The notes under the pieces were generated by a model. The model made no database searches. It was not told the DNA's origin and was given only the letters and a program-made list of their open reading frames with translations. Of a stretch of DNA of 64,000 bases, positions 40,490-49,527 are shown one piece after another; the stretch's first letter is position 1, and every line of letters starts with the position of its first letter. The position numbers and the translations under genes are program-made. The DNA is taken from NCBI GenBank assembly GCA_963838795.1, contig CAWISL010000018.1, forward strand, positions 124,001 through 188,000, read 5' to 3'. This DNA is from JAIBJN01 sp963838795 (GTDB lineage Bacteria > Actinomycetota > Thermoleophilia > Gaiellales > Gaiellaceae).

Positions 40490-43257
40490 CCAGCCTCGAG
40501 GCCCTCGAGCAGCGGCTCGCGGCCCTCGAGGACCAGGTGGCCGACCTGCGCGGCCAGGTTCGCGGCGCCGGCGCCCTTGATCGGGGGCGGCTCGGCCCTG
40601 GAGTCGTGCGCCCCCAGCCGCCTCCTCGCCCTGCGCCCGCGGCAGCGCCTACTGCCACAGCCCCGCCTCCTCCGCCCCGACCGGCGCGTCAGGCCAAGCC
40701 TCGGCGCGAGCTCGACTTCTCGAAGCTGCTCGGCGCGTACGGCCTCGCGGTCGCAGGCGGGGTCGTCACCGTGCTCGGGATCGTCTTCCTCTTCGTGCTG
40801 GCTGTGAACCGCGGCTGGATCAATCCCGAGCTCCGCCTCGGATTCGGCGCATCAGCGTCCATCGGCGTGTTCGCGGCCGGAGTCTGGCTGCGCCACCGCT
40901 TCGGCACGACGCACGCGGCCCTGGCGGCGGTCGGCGCGGGGATCGCAGGCGGCTACGCGACGCTCCTCGCCGCCACCGCCCTGTATGAGTTTGTCCCCCA
41001 GGCCTGGGCGCTGGTCGCAGCCGCCGGGATTGCCGCCGCAGCGACCGTGGTCGCTCTCAGGTGGCGGGAGGAACTCGTCGCCGGGCTCGGCCTCGTCGGC
41101 GCGCTGCTCGTCCCGCTCATGACCGTCGTGGAGGATGGCGAGCTGACACTGATCGGAACCAGCTTCGTCGCCCTCGTCTTCACGGCCACCGCGGCCGTGT
41201 CCCTGCACCAGCGCTGGATGGGCCTGCTCGTGGCGGGCATCGTGGCGTCCTTCGTGCAGATCGCCGGGCTCGTCGGCCAGAGCGAGCCGACGGACTGGGC
41301 CGTCGTCTGGCTGACGGCGCTCTTCTGGGCCCTCTACCTGGCGGTCGCGGCGGTCGAGCAGCTGACTTCGAAGGTGAGGCTCAACCCGTTCGCGGCCACG
41401 CTCACCCTGGCCGCGACGGCGTTCGCAGCCGCCTCGGCGGCGCAGCTGTTCGACGGCGAGGTCGGCGGCATGAGCCGCGAGGGCCTCGCCCTGCTCGTCC
41501 TCTCGGCCGCGTACCTCGCGCTCGGCGCCGCCTTCCTCCGGGGCGAGCGAGACTTCTCCACGCTGCTCTGGGCCGTGGGCTTGACCCTTGCCGCCGTCGC
41601 GGGCGCGGAGCTCCTCAGCGGCGTCTGGCTCGCCGTCGCCTGGGCCGGCGAGGCGGCCGTGCTCGCGTGGCTCGCCGAAGCGACCGCCGAGCGGCGCTTC
41701 CGGCTCGCCTCTGCCGGATACCTCGCGCTCGCGCTCGCCTTCACGCTCGGCCATGAGGCGCCCTTCAGCGACCTCTTCGAGCTGAGCCCGCAGCCTGCCG
41801 TCGGCGTACCCAGCGTCCTGGCCGTCGCGGCCGCCGCGCTCCTCGTCGCCTGGCTCTTCCGCACCGCAGCCGAGCGCGGTGATGACGAGGGCCTGATCGG
41901 GACCTTCCTCACGGACGCCGTTGCTCTGCTCCAGCAGGCGCGCAGCGCCTTCGTCTGGCTGGCGGGCGCCCTCGTCGTCTACGCGGCCTCCCTCGGGCTC
42001 GTCGAGCTCTTCGCCAGGCTCGCCTCGGAGAGTCGCGAGGCAGGGTTCGAGCGCGGACACGTCGCCGTGTCCGCGCTCTGGGCTCTTGTCGCACTCGCGC
42101 TCATCGAGGCCGGCGGGCGTCTGCGTCGTTTGGAGCTGTCCGTCGCCGGGCTCGGCTTGATCGCCTTCGCTGCGTTGAAGACCGTCGGCTACGACCATGA
42201 CGAGCTGGCTCCGGGTCGCTGGTCCGTCGCCTTCGTCCTGGTCGCTGCCGGCGCGCTCGTCTGTGGGTTCGAGTACCAGCGGCTGGGTCGTGACCGCTGG
42301 CCGGGCCTCCGGGGCGAAGCGGCCGGGGCTGTCGCTGCCAGCGCCCTCCTTGGCCTCTTCGGGATCCTGGAGCTGGCCGTCGGCGCCTGGAACGGAATCG
42401 ACGTCCTGGGCGGGGCGCTCGTTCTCCTCACCGTTCCGTACGCGCTGCTTGCGGCCGTCGCCTTTCGCATGGACGGGCTGCGCGACCTCGCAACGCTCCT
42501 CTGGTCGATCTCGCTCGCCCTCATGGGCGCTGCGCTCTTCCTCTTGCTGGAGGACGTCTGGCTCGTCGCGGCTCTCGCGACCGCGTCGGCGGCTCTCTCC
42601 ATGCTCGCCGTGGGCCTGCGCGAGCCGCGTTTCCAGACAGCCTCGGCTCTCTCTCTGCTCACCGCGCTCACGTACACGCTCGCGCTTGCAGCGCCGCCTC
42701 GCGACTTCGTGGTCGCCGCCGAGCATCCCGGCGACGGCGTCCCGAGCCTCGTTCTCGTCGCGCTCGCGGCGATCGTGTTCGCGGTGTACGCGCGGCATGA
42801 GACTCGGGCCGAACGCCCGCCCCTCTCGTGGGGCGGGATCGTCCGCTCCTGGGAGCCGACGTACCGCCTTATCGCCTTCGTCGGCGCGGGAGTCCTCGCC
42901 CTCTATGCCCTCTCGCTGGGGATTCTCGAGCTGGCCGAGCTCGTCTCGCCCGCCGGTGTGGACGTCGACTTCCAGCGCGGACACACCGCGGTGAGCGCGG
43001 CCTGGGGCGCAATCGGCCTCGGCCTCCTCACCCTCGGGCTCGTGCGCCGCTCACGCGTACTCCGGCTCGCCGGCTTCGCCCTTTATGGCATCAGCCTCGC
43101 CAAGCTCTTCCTCTACGACCTCACGTACTCGAGCCCGATGGGTCGTCCACTCTCGTTCCTCGCCGTCGGCGTCCTCCTGCTCGCGAGCGGCTTCTTCTAT
43201 CAGCGCCTGAGCGAGCGAATCGAGGAGGGCGACCGAGGCGGGGCCAAGCCGGCGTAG
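40486..43257 (+). CDS. Large DUF2339-type polytopic membrane protein
   Basis: 923 residues. The N-terminus is a short coiled coil (LEALEQRLAALEDQVADLRGQVRG) and a Pro/Ala linker; then about 25 membrane helices, most likely as a chain of repeated blocks. Tandem four-helix-like blocks (for example IAFVGAGVLALYALSLGILELAELV and LVVYAASLGLVELFARLASES) look like internal duplication, as in the DUF2339 family. The function is unknown. GTG start overlaps the XRE stop (GTGA), so its expression follows the XRE protein. Confidence 0.85.
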   Translation: MTSLEALEQRLAALEDQVADLRGQVRGAGALDRGRLGPGVVRPQPPPRPAPAAAPTATAPPPPPRPARQAKPRRELDFSKLLGAYGLAVAGGVVTVLGIVFLFVLAVNRGWINPELRLGFGASASIGVFAAGVWLRHRFGTTHAALAAVGAGIAGGYATLLAATALYEFVPQAWALVAAAGIAAAATVVALRWREELVAGLGLVGALLVPLMTVVEDGELTLIGTSFVALVFTATAAVSLHQRWMGLLVAGIVASFVQIAGLVGQSEPTDWAVVWLTALFWALYLAVAAVEQLTSKVRLNPFAATLTLAATAFAAASAAQLFDGEVGGMSREGLALLVLSAAYLALGAAFLRGERDFSTLLWAVGLTLAAVAGAELLSGVWLAVAWAGEAAVLAWLAEATAERRFRLASAGYLALALAFTLGHEAPFSDLFELSPQPAVGVPSVLAVAAAALLVAWLFRTAAERGDDEGLIGTFLTDAVALLQQARSAFVWLAGALVVYAASLGLVELFARLASESREAGFERGHVAVSALWALVALALIEAGGRLRRLELSVAGLGLIAFAALKTVGYDHDELAPGRWSVAFVLVAAGALVCGFEYQRLGRDRWPGLRGEAAGAVAASALLGLFGILELAVGAWNGIDVLGGALVLLTVPYALLAAVAFRMDGLRDLATLLWSISLALMGAALFLLLEDVWLVAALATASAALSMLAVGLREPRFQTASALSLLTALTYTLALAAPPRDFVVAAEHPGDGVPSLVLVALAAIVFAVYARHETRAERPPLSWGGIVRSWEPTYRLIAFVGAGVLALYALSLGILELAELVSPAGVDVDFQRGHTAVSAAWGAIGLGLLTLGLVRRSRVLRLAGFALYGISLAKLFLYDLTYSSPMGRPLSFLAVGVLLLASGFFYQRLSERIEEGDRGGAKPA

Positions 43258-43281
43258 CCCGCCACCCGCCAGGGGCGGCGC

Positions 43282-43287
43282 TATCGT
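43282..43287 (+). promoter_or_regulatory. Putative -10 box of the flippase-like gene
   Basis: TATCGT ends six bases before the GTG at 43294. No SD. Confidence 0.45.
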
Positions 43288-43293
43288 CAAGGC

Positions 43294-44316
43294 GTGGACG
43301 ACGTTCGCGCGTTCCTCGATGCCTCCGAGGCCTTCTTCACGGCGTTCGCCGCGGTCGCGTGGGGCGCCATGCTCCTGGCTGTCGCCTTCCAGGTAGTCCG
43401 TCTCCTCATGCGCGCGCGGGCCTGGCAGAACATCCTCCAGGCCGCCTACCCGGAGACGAAGGTCCGCTACTGGAGCACCTTCGGCGCCTACATGGCGGGT
43501 GTCGGCGTGAATGCGGTCGTCCCGGCCCGAGGCGGTGACGTCGTCAAGCTCTACATCGCGAGGCACCGCATCGAGGGCTCGAGCTATCCGACGCTCGCCT
43601 CGAGCCTGGTCGTCGAGACGCTCTTCGACTTCGCCGTCGCCTCCGTGCTCTTTCTCGCGGCGATCCAGATGGGGCTCCTTCCGGGCCTGCCCGATCTGCC
43701 CCGGCTGCCCGCGTTCGACTGGGCGTTCGTGGTCGAGCACCCGCGCGTCGCGGTCTTCATCTGGTGCATCCTCCTCGGCGGGCTGATCGTCCTCATCGCG
43801 TGGGCCTCGAGGCACGTCACTGCCTTCCGACAGAAGCTCGCGCTCGGTTTCGCCATCCTGCACGACTGGCGCGTCTACGTCCGCGAGGTCGTCTCCTGGC
43901 AGGCCGGGAGCTGGGTCGCGCGTGTCCTGTCCGTCTTCTTCTTCCTGCGCGCTTTCCATGTGGACGCAACCGCCAAGACGACGGTCGCCGTGCTCGTAGT
44001 AGGCGGCCTCTCCACGCTGCTGCCGTTCACGCCGGGCGGCGCCGGCACCCAGCAGGCCATCCTCGTCTTCGCCCTCTCCGGGGCGGCCGCGAGCTCGACC
44101 ATCCTCGCCTTCAGCTTCGGGCAGCAGCTCGTGACGACGATCCTGAGCGTCGCGATCGGCTTCGGTGCCATCCTGCTCATGCTGGGGACGCTCCGGTGGC
44201 GTCACCACGTGCGCGGCGCTGAGGACGAGATCAGAGGCCGGACGCCGCCCTCCGATCCAGACGCGGAGCTGGCGAAGAGCACAACTCCGGTCGCCGCCGA
44301 TCGCGACCGCATATGA
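43294..44316 (+). CDS. LPG-synthase-TM/flippase-like membrane protein
   Basis: 340 residues with about eight membrane helices of the lysylphosphatidylglycerol-synthase transmembrane type (UPF0104, flippase-like). Characteristic stretches are YMAGVGVNAVVPARGGDVVKLYIARH, ETLFDFAVASVLFLAA and LLPFTPGGAGTQQAIL. The family includes lipid-linked flippases and the membrane half of MprF; there is no synthase domain here. Polar C-terminal tail. GTG start has TATCGT six bases upstream. Ends overlapping the next ATG (ATGA). Confidence 0.88.
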   Translation: MDDVRAFLDASEAFFTAFAAVAWGAMLLAVAFQVVRLLMRARAWQNILQAAYPETKVRYWSTFGAYMAGVGVNAVVPARGGDVVKLYIARHRIEGSSYPTLASSLVVETLFDFAVASVLFLAAIQMGLLPGLPDLPRLPAFDWAFVVEHPRVAVFIWCILLGGLIVLIAWASRHVTAFRQKLALGFAILHDWRVYVREVVSWQAGSWVARVLSVFFFLRAFHVDATAKTTVAVLVVGGLSTLLPFTPGGAGTQQAILVFALSGAAASSTILAFSFGQQLVTTILSVAIGFGAILLMLGTLRWRHHVRGAEDEIRGRTPPSDPDAELAKSTTPVAADRDRI

Positions 44317-44921
44317 TTCCGCCCGGGATGGAGCGGACCGTTCGACGGAGCGAGCCGGGGGGCTATGCGCAAGCCGTCTCGCATCTCTGGGAGCGCGTCG
44401 GCGCCGCACTCGTCCGGCTCGAGCGGGTCGCCGAGTCGCCGGCCGAAGGCCTCGCGGACGGCTTCCTCGACGAGCTGCCGCAGCTGCAGTACAGCCTGCA
44501 CGCGGGAGCCGAGCTCGCCGTCGGGATCGACCCTCCCCCTGGAGCCGAGCACCTTCACGCCGAGCTCGTCTCGGCGCTCGCCGAGGCTCGCGACATCACC
44601 GCGGAGGTCGGCTACGCGCTCGAAGGAGGGGACGTCGAGCTCGTCGACCCGCTCCTGCCCGAGTGGCGCGGGGCGCTCTTCCGCGTGCGCCTCGCCAGGC
44701 TGAGGGCGCTCGAGCGCACGGCGATGCCGATCGGCGCCGACGACCGCCCGTCGCCCGAGCCGAGGCGGCGCCGCGAGCGCGCCTCGCTCTCCGCGATCGT
44801 CGCCACCGGGCTCGTGATCGGCGGCGCGTTCCTCTTCACCGCCGGGGCGGTGCTCGCCGCGTGGCCCGTGTGGGCGGCTGGGCTCGCCCTCTTCGCCGGC
44901 GGCTTCGTCCTCTACAGGTAG
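44313..44921 (+). CDS. Membrane protein with cytoplasmic helical domain
   Basis: 202 residues. About 1-155 is a polar, helical cytoplasmic part (SHLWERVGAALVRLERVAESPAEGLADG, later ARDITAEVGYALEGGDVELVDPLLPEWRGALFRVRLARLRALE), then two membrane helices (about 159-179 and 182-200). Coupled to the flippase-like gene through an ATGA overlap. Unknown family. Ends ten bases into the convergent gltX gene. Confidence 0.72.
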   Translation: MIPPGMERTVRRSEPGGYAQAVSHLWERVGAALVRLERVAESPAEGLADGFLDELPQLQYSLHAGAELAVGIDPPPGAEHLHAELVSALAEARDITAEVGYALEGGDVELVDPLLPEWRGALFRVRLARLRALERTAMPIGADDRPSPEPRRRRERASLSAIVATGLVIGGAFLFTAGAVLAAWPVWAAGLALFAGGFVLYR

Positions 44922-46165
44922 CGATCGAGTCGCGCGAGCGACTCTTCGCGATCCAGCAGCTCCAGGCTCTCGAAGAGCCCCGGCGAAACCTTCGAGCCGG
45001 TGACCGCGGCCCGGATCGGACCGAAGGCCTCGCGCGGCTTGAGGCCGAGCCGCTCAGCCAGCCCCCGCAGCGCCGCCTCGATCGGCTCCGCCGCGAACGG
45101 CTCGACGCCGGCGAGCGTCTCACGGGCCTCGGCGAGCACCGGGCCGGCTCCGTCCAGCAGCTCGGGCGGCGGCTCGACGCGGCGGAAGAGGAAGCCCGCG
45201 AAGGCCGGATACTCCTCGAGCCGCGCGATCTTCTCCTGGACGAGCGGCGCGGACGCGCGGATCGTCTCCTCGTCGCCCTCGAAGCCCTGCTCCCGAAGGT
45301 AGGCGACGAGCGCGTCCGCATAGGCGTCCGGCGCCAGCTCTCGCAGGTACACGCCGTTCAGCCAGTCGAGCTTCGCGTAGTCGAAGGTCGCCGGGCTCGA
45401 CCCGACGCGGTCGAGCGAGAAGCGCTCGACCAGCTCGTCGCGGCACATCACCGTCGTTCGGTCGTCGTAGCTCCAGCCGAGGAGCGCCAGGTAGTTCATG
45501 AGCGCGGGGGCAAGGTAGCCCTTGTCCCGGAACTCCTCGACCGAGACGGCGCCGTGGCGTTTCGAGAGCTTCTTCCCGTCGGTCCCGAAGACGTTCGGGA
45601 CGTGCGCGTACACCGGCACGCCCCGGCCGAGCGCCTCGAGGATCCGGATCTGCTTGGGCGTGTTGGAGACGTGATCCTCCCCGCGGATCACGTGGGTGAT
45701 GCCCGAGTCGGCGTCGTCGAGTGCGGCCGCGAGGTTGTAGGTCGGCCGGCCGTCGGAGCGCAGGAGGACGAGATCCTCGAGCTTCTCGTTCGGGTAGGAG
45801 ATGCGGCCCTTGATGGCGTCCTCCCACTCGGTCGTCCCCTCGTCGGGCATGCGGAACCGGATCGCGCCCTCGTCTTCGTAGGCATGCCCTTCGGCGAGCA
45901 GCCGACGCGCCGCCTCGGTGTGGCGCGGAAGCGAATCCAGCTGGAAGGCGACCTCGTCGTCCCAGTCCAGCCCGAGCCACGAGAGGGAGCGCTGGATCTG
46001 CTCGACGGACTCCTCGACCTCGCGGCTCGTGTCGGTGTTCTCGATGCGAAGCAGGAGCTCACCGCCCTCGTGGCGAGCGAACAGCCAGTTGAAGAGCGCC
46101 GTGCGGACGCCGCCGATGTGGAGGAAGCCGGTGGGGCTGGGCGCGAACCTGACGCGGACAGGCAC
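44912..46165 (-). CDS. gltX: Glutamyl-tRNA synthetase
   Basis: Charges tRNA-Glu. 417 residues with the class I signatures HIGG (in PSPTGFLHIGGVRTALFNW, residues 16-19) and KLSKR (199-203), the LLRIENTDTSRE motif and the C-terminal anticodon-binding part. The length is somewhat short for GltX. The GTG start is preceded, six bases away, by TACGAT and has no SD. It is discriminating or non-discriminating; this cannot be told here (no gatCAB nearby). Its upstream side faces a C-free tract and the decayed island. Confidence 0.96.
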   Translation of the reverse strand: MPVRVRFAPSPTGFLHIGGVRTALFNWLFARHEGGELLLRIENTDTSREVEESVEQIQRSLSWLGLDWDDEVAFQLDSLPRHTEAARRLLAEGHAYEDEGAIRFRMPDEGTTEWEDAIKGRISYPNEKLEDLVLLRSDGRPTYNLAAALDDADSGITHVIRGEDHVSNTPKQIRILEALGRGVPVYAHVPNVFGTDGKKLSKRHGAVSVEEFRDKGYLAPALMNYLALLGWSYDDRTTVMCRDELVERFSLDRVGSSPATFDYAKLDWLNGVYLRELAPDAYADALVAYLREQGFEGDEETIRASAPLVQEKIARLEEYPAFAGFLFRRVEPPPELLDGAGPVLAEARETLAGVEPFAAEPIEAALRGLAERLGLKPREAFGPIRAAVTGSKVSPGLFESLELLDREESLARLDRYL

Positions 46166-46171
46166 GCGGCT

Positions 46172-46177
46172 ATCGTA
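46172..46177 (-). promoter_or_regulatory. Putative -10 box of gltX
   Basis: TACGAT on the minus strand, six bases before the GTG start, consistent with a leaderless gltX mRNA. Confidence 0.5.
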
Positions 46178-46180
46178 CTC

Positions 46181-46262
46181 GTGTGGAAGTGGGTGTAATG
46201 GGGTGAGGGGGTGGTGTGTGGGAGTGGATGGGAGTAGGTAAGTATTGGTAGGGGGGAGGAAG
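46181..46262. other. 82-base C-free, G-rich tract
   Basis: Not a single C occurs on the plus strand over 82 bases in a GC-rich genome. Runs GGGG, GGGGG, GGG, GGG and GGGGGG (G-quadruplex-like, loops of 3 to 8 for the first five) are spaced by G/T/A. It lies directly upstream of the gltX promoter and borders the decayed region. Confidence 0.85.
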
Positions 46263-47244
46263 CTGCTAGAACTGACGCGGAGTGGGAGGTTAAAATGAGT
46301 TTATGAAGACGACTCAGGTGACGAGTGCACGAGTTGGATAAGGAAGAACTGACACTACTCAAAGGCGAGCAATCGGCGTGCTATGTACGAGGTTTGCGTT
46401 GAGGGTGTGGGGTTTGCGAGACAGAGTTTGGGAAGGCTTTGGGGGAAGGCGTATACGAGTTGCTTGCAGGACGCTGAGGAGATTCTGGCTCGTAAAGGTC
46501 GCGGAGGCGGATGATAGAGAGACTTCGTGGAAAGTGGAGAAGATTAGACGAGCACACCTATCGTGGCGATCACGTGCGGCGGTGTAGCCGCACGAGGGAC
46601 AACGCGCCATGGCGAAGTCTCTCGATTGTCGTGACGACAACGAGCTAGGACTCATCACAACGCGTGGTCGGAACGCGGCGGCCTCAGCCCGCTTTCACTG
46701 CCTGGGCAACGGCAACACGAGCGGGTGATGGCGTTTCGAGCGCCGGTTTGATCAACGCCGGGACACTTATCGGGAGGTTGCTGGTTTCTCGAACGCCAGC
46801 GGGTCATGTTTCGGCGAACCTCACAGGGCGTCTGGGAGGACAACCACGAAAGACCTCAGCGAAGAGGAACTGACTGCCTCCTGGGCGTGCGCATCGATGG
46901 TTCGCGCGAAGTGAACGCAAAGCTCGACGTATATACGAGAGCGCAGGCGCCTATTACCGCGCTGGCGATCTTTGAGACCTTCGAGCGGCGCGAGTACGAA
47001 AACGGGGGAACTCACGCTTCCACCGCTGGCTGGAACGAAGCTAGGCCGCGGTTGAGGAGGCACGCGATCGAGCATCGAAGCAATCAACGCGGTCGAGGCA
47101 GCTATGCGCGACGAGCTCGCAAGTCTCTGAGCGTACTCCTTCAGCTGTCGTCGGCAGACACGGCTTGCTTCTCGTGATCACCTAGAGAGACGAGTCTTTG
47201 AGCCTGCGACAAGAGGACAAGTGGTTTACTAGGGGTTGGCGGCA
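46263..47244. other. Degraded region without an intact gene
   Basis: AT-richer than the flanks, all frames closed within about 120 codons. Fragments read protein-like for short stretches (for example VRIDGSREVNAKLDVYTRA near 46900), but I cannot assign any. No RNA gene recognised. Confidence 0.6.
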
Positions 47245-47445
47245 ATGCGATTCGGAGGCTCAGGGCTGGCAGTATTCGCTATGGGCGTCGCTATTGCTGT
47301 GCTTCTTTCAAACAGAGATTTAGCTTTGCTCGAATCGTTATTAGCACAGCGCTCGGCTTTCTTCTTGTGCTTGTGCTTGGTCTAGGATTATCCGTGCTTC
47401 AACACTGTCGTCCAAGGAGGGAAACGTGGCAAAAAAGACAGTCTA
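47245..47445 (+). pseudogene. Remnant of a small two-helix membrane protein
   Basis: ATG 47245 opens 46 codons (MRFGGSGLAVFAMGVAIAVLL then a frame change). In the frame two positions away the sequence continues as a second hydrophobic helix (ISTALGFLLVLVLGLGLSVL) and then a basic end. The two hydrophobic segments look like one protein split by a frameshift. Family unknown. Confidence 0.4.
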
Positions 47446-47615
47446 GTTAGCGACAATCGGGCGACGTGGTACCGGATGGGAAGGGTGCGCTGCTCCGAAT
47501 CACGTACACGGAGCTCGACGTGGCAGCTATGCAGCGACTTGACAGACGGAGAGGCTGAGGCCTGGTAGCGCGACTCATGCAAAGCCGGTGGCTCGCAGGG
47601 GACGCAGATTAAGGC
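47426..47615 (+). pseudogene. Remnant of a short basic Lsr2-like protein
   Basis: A perfect SD (AAGGAGG) precedes GTG 47426, which starts VAKKTV and hits TAG. Later frames read DGKGALLRITYTELDVAA and then THAKPVARRGRR. This order, KKTV-VSDN-GKGA-RITY to a basic ARRGRR tail, matches short DNA-binding Lsr2-like proteins of Actinobacteria by memory. At least two frame changes and a stop make it dead unless the sequence is wrong. Confidence 0.4.
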
Positions 47616-47681
47616 TGCTGGGTAGAGCCTCTCACCAGGGCTCGACACGCCGCAACACGCGCAGGCAGCTGGGCGCTCGCT

Positions 47682-47890
47682 ATGCCTCCACGGTGGAAAA
47701 CGGCGGTGGTGGTCTGGCTGGCCATCTACCCAGCATCACACTCATCCAGTGGCTGGTCGGGCCAACGATCCAAGCCTGGCCCCTGGCGGTTCGCACATTC
47801 GCACTCACCGTCGTGCTGGTGCAGTTGATGGTCTACCTCTTGATACGGCTTCCAGCGCCTCCTGGCCCATGGTTGCGTCGGCCACATTGA
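47682..47890 (+). pseudogene. Tail of a membrane-linked monooxygenase-like protein
   Basis: Frame 1 reads PPRWKTAVVVWLAIYP, then a frame change leads to TLIQWLVGPTIQAWPLAVRT and a second helix TVVLVQLMVYLLI. This two-helix tail resembles that of antibiotic-biosynthesis monooxygenase-family membrane proteins, but the catalytic part is absent. Match made by memory of the pattern only. Confidence 0.35.
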
Positions 47891-47968
47891 CAACCGAGTT
47901 GAATACGTGAAGTACATTGGGGAGGGCGAATGGCGCCTGCCGGGCGGGCGCGATGTACATATCCCGGG

Positions 47969-47996
47969 CTCCCCTAGGGCTACACCTAGCCGCGCC
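47969..47996 (+). repeat. Relative of repeat A core
   Basis: CTCCCCTAGGGCTACACCTAGC resembles the CCTAGGGCTACCCT core of repeat A copies at 18588 and 25204; only the core is shared. Confidence 0.3.
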
Positions 47997-48275
47997 GCCA
48001 CAGGGGCAGGCACCGGCCCCAGGGCCAGGCCCGTGCGTCCTCCTTACATAGCCACGCGCGGTTGCTCAACCGCTAACAGTCACGAAGTACCTGCAATAGC
48101 GAGGATCTCTAGCGTGTGGGCCAACGATGGGCAGCAAGTTCGCCGTTTCCTCTCGGCGGGTGGAAGGTCTTGGGCGTATCTCCCGACCCCTGCCAACACC
48201 GCTCTACAAGGATTGCTGCGACTCCTGGCTCCGTATCGGACGGAGTAAGGTATTGCGCCTCGGGCATGAGAGGTA

Positions 48276-48735
48276 ATGGCAGCTCGCATCTTCATCAGCT
48301 ACCGACGTGACGATGATACTTCGGCAGCAGGACGGCTCTACGACGCTCTTAGTGCCAAGTTCGGAGCCGACCAGGTGTTCATGGATCTGGACACGCTGGA
48401 GCCGGGAGAGGATTTCTGGGAGGTCATCAAGGAGGCCTTGGAACGGACTGACGTGCAGCTTGCAGTGATCGGGCGCGGATGGCTCGACGCCCCGATCAGA
48501 TAGGCAATCGACGCCTCGACATAAGGACGACTTCGTTCGCCGCGAGATCGCGCTTGCACTCAAAGGCGGCGTCGTGTCGTCCAGTCCTCGTCAACGGTGC
48601 AACGATGCCGCCGCCAAGGAACTCCCGAGCAGCATCAAGCGCTTGACCGGCAGGAACGCGGTACACCTGACGGCGGCGACTTGGAGAGCGGAGGTGGCTC
48701 GGCTTATCGCGTCACTCGAGGATGAGCCGTTCTTG
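48276..48735 (+). pseudogene. TIR-domain protein gene, broken
   Basis: ATG 48276 with GAGAGGT upstream starts MAARIFISYRRDDDTSAAGR and runs to IGRGWLDAPIR, a clear TIR domain (TIR_2 type), then TAG at 48501. The continuation is readable in other frames: DDFVRREIALALKGG, PVLVNGATMP, then KELPSSIKRLTGRNAVHLT and WRAEVARLIASLED. So a stop and at least three frame changes interrupt one protein. TIR proteins are NAD+ hydrolases or signalling parts in defence; this one appears dead. Confidence 0.8.
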
Positions 48736-48989
48736 CGGATGAGCCCGCCTGGCCGAGCCGTCGCCCACACTCCAGCGGCTGCCGACGCGGATGAGCTCGC
48801 ACCTGCGTGGAACCAGGACCAGCCGAGGTTCTCCCAAGGCAGAGCGGGCGTCCAGAACTCCATCTGCCTTTCGATCTGCCCCCACTCCGCCCGGCGGCAC
48901 CGCCTCAAGGGAAGCGCAGCGCGGACGAGCTACTTGCAATGGCGGAGTCCGCCAAAGAGATAGATCCGGCGGAAGTCTGCGCAGCGTCA

Positions 48990-49353
48990 AACCCAAGCCT
49001 CAGACAGAAGCTATTGCTGCCCAGCTCGCACAAGACGAATGGGTCCTAGCGCTGTTTCCGGTTGAAGATGCGGAGATATTTTCCCGATGGCAGGGGTACC
49101 TGGCGATCACGAACGAGGGGTTGGCTCTACTCGTCGGCTAGCGAGACTGGTCGTCGGCCGAAGGTAACCATTGAGTGGCTGGATAGGTCACAGGTAGCGT
49201 GGCATCGCTTGGCAAGGATCTCGCGGGCATCCGACCATCATTATCAAGCGTCATACCGGTCCTGACACCACCGCCGAGTGGATAGCCATCAAGGCGCCGC
49301 TCCGGACCTCGGAAGCGATGCTCGAAGAACTCAGAAAACATCTGAGTGACTAG
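48990..49353 (+). pseudogene. PH-like domain protein gene, broken
   Basis: Three frames hold one recognisable order: EAIAAQLAQDEWVLALFPVE and WQGYLAITNEGLALLVG; then RRPKVTIEWLDRSQVAW; then TIIIKRHTGPDTTAEWIAIK and LEELRKHLSD ending with TAG. This fits a bacterial PH-type (YokE-like) domain: strands followed by a C-terminal helix. Frameshifts occur near 49140 and 49215. It is next to the TIR relic and may have been its partner or tail. Confidence 0.5.
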
Positions 49354-49515
49354 CGGTCGCGTGGGATAGCAGCCTGCGGATACATCGTGCGCGGAGCTGA
49401 TCCCGTTTGCGTTCCTCCCTGATTTCCTTCGACACAGTGACGGACGGATGAGGTTCTAAGAGGAAGGTGTCGTGGGCATTTCTCGTTGAAGGCTGAAAAC
49501 GGCGTTGTGAGCGGC

Positions 49516-49521
49516 TATCGT
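49516..49521 (+). promoter_or_regulatory. Putative -10 box of the endonuclease IV gene
   Basis: TATCGT ends six bases before GTG 49528; supports a leaderless start there rather than at GTG 49507. Confidence 0.5.
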
Positions 49522-49527
49522 AGTCCC

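Noticed and set aside
40852..42984. A 710-codon frame antisense to the DUF2339 gene
   Set aside because: Acidic and Arg-rich without hydrophobic core or motifs.
48276..48735. Programmed frameshifting in the TIR gene
   Set aside because: Three changes of frame plus an in-frame stop, no slippery heptamers seen; decay or read error is simpler.
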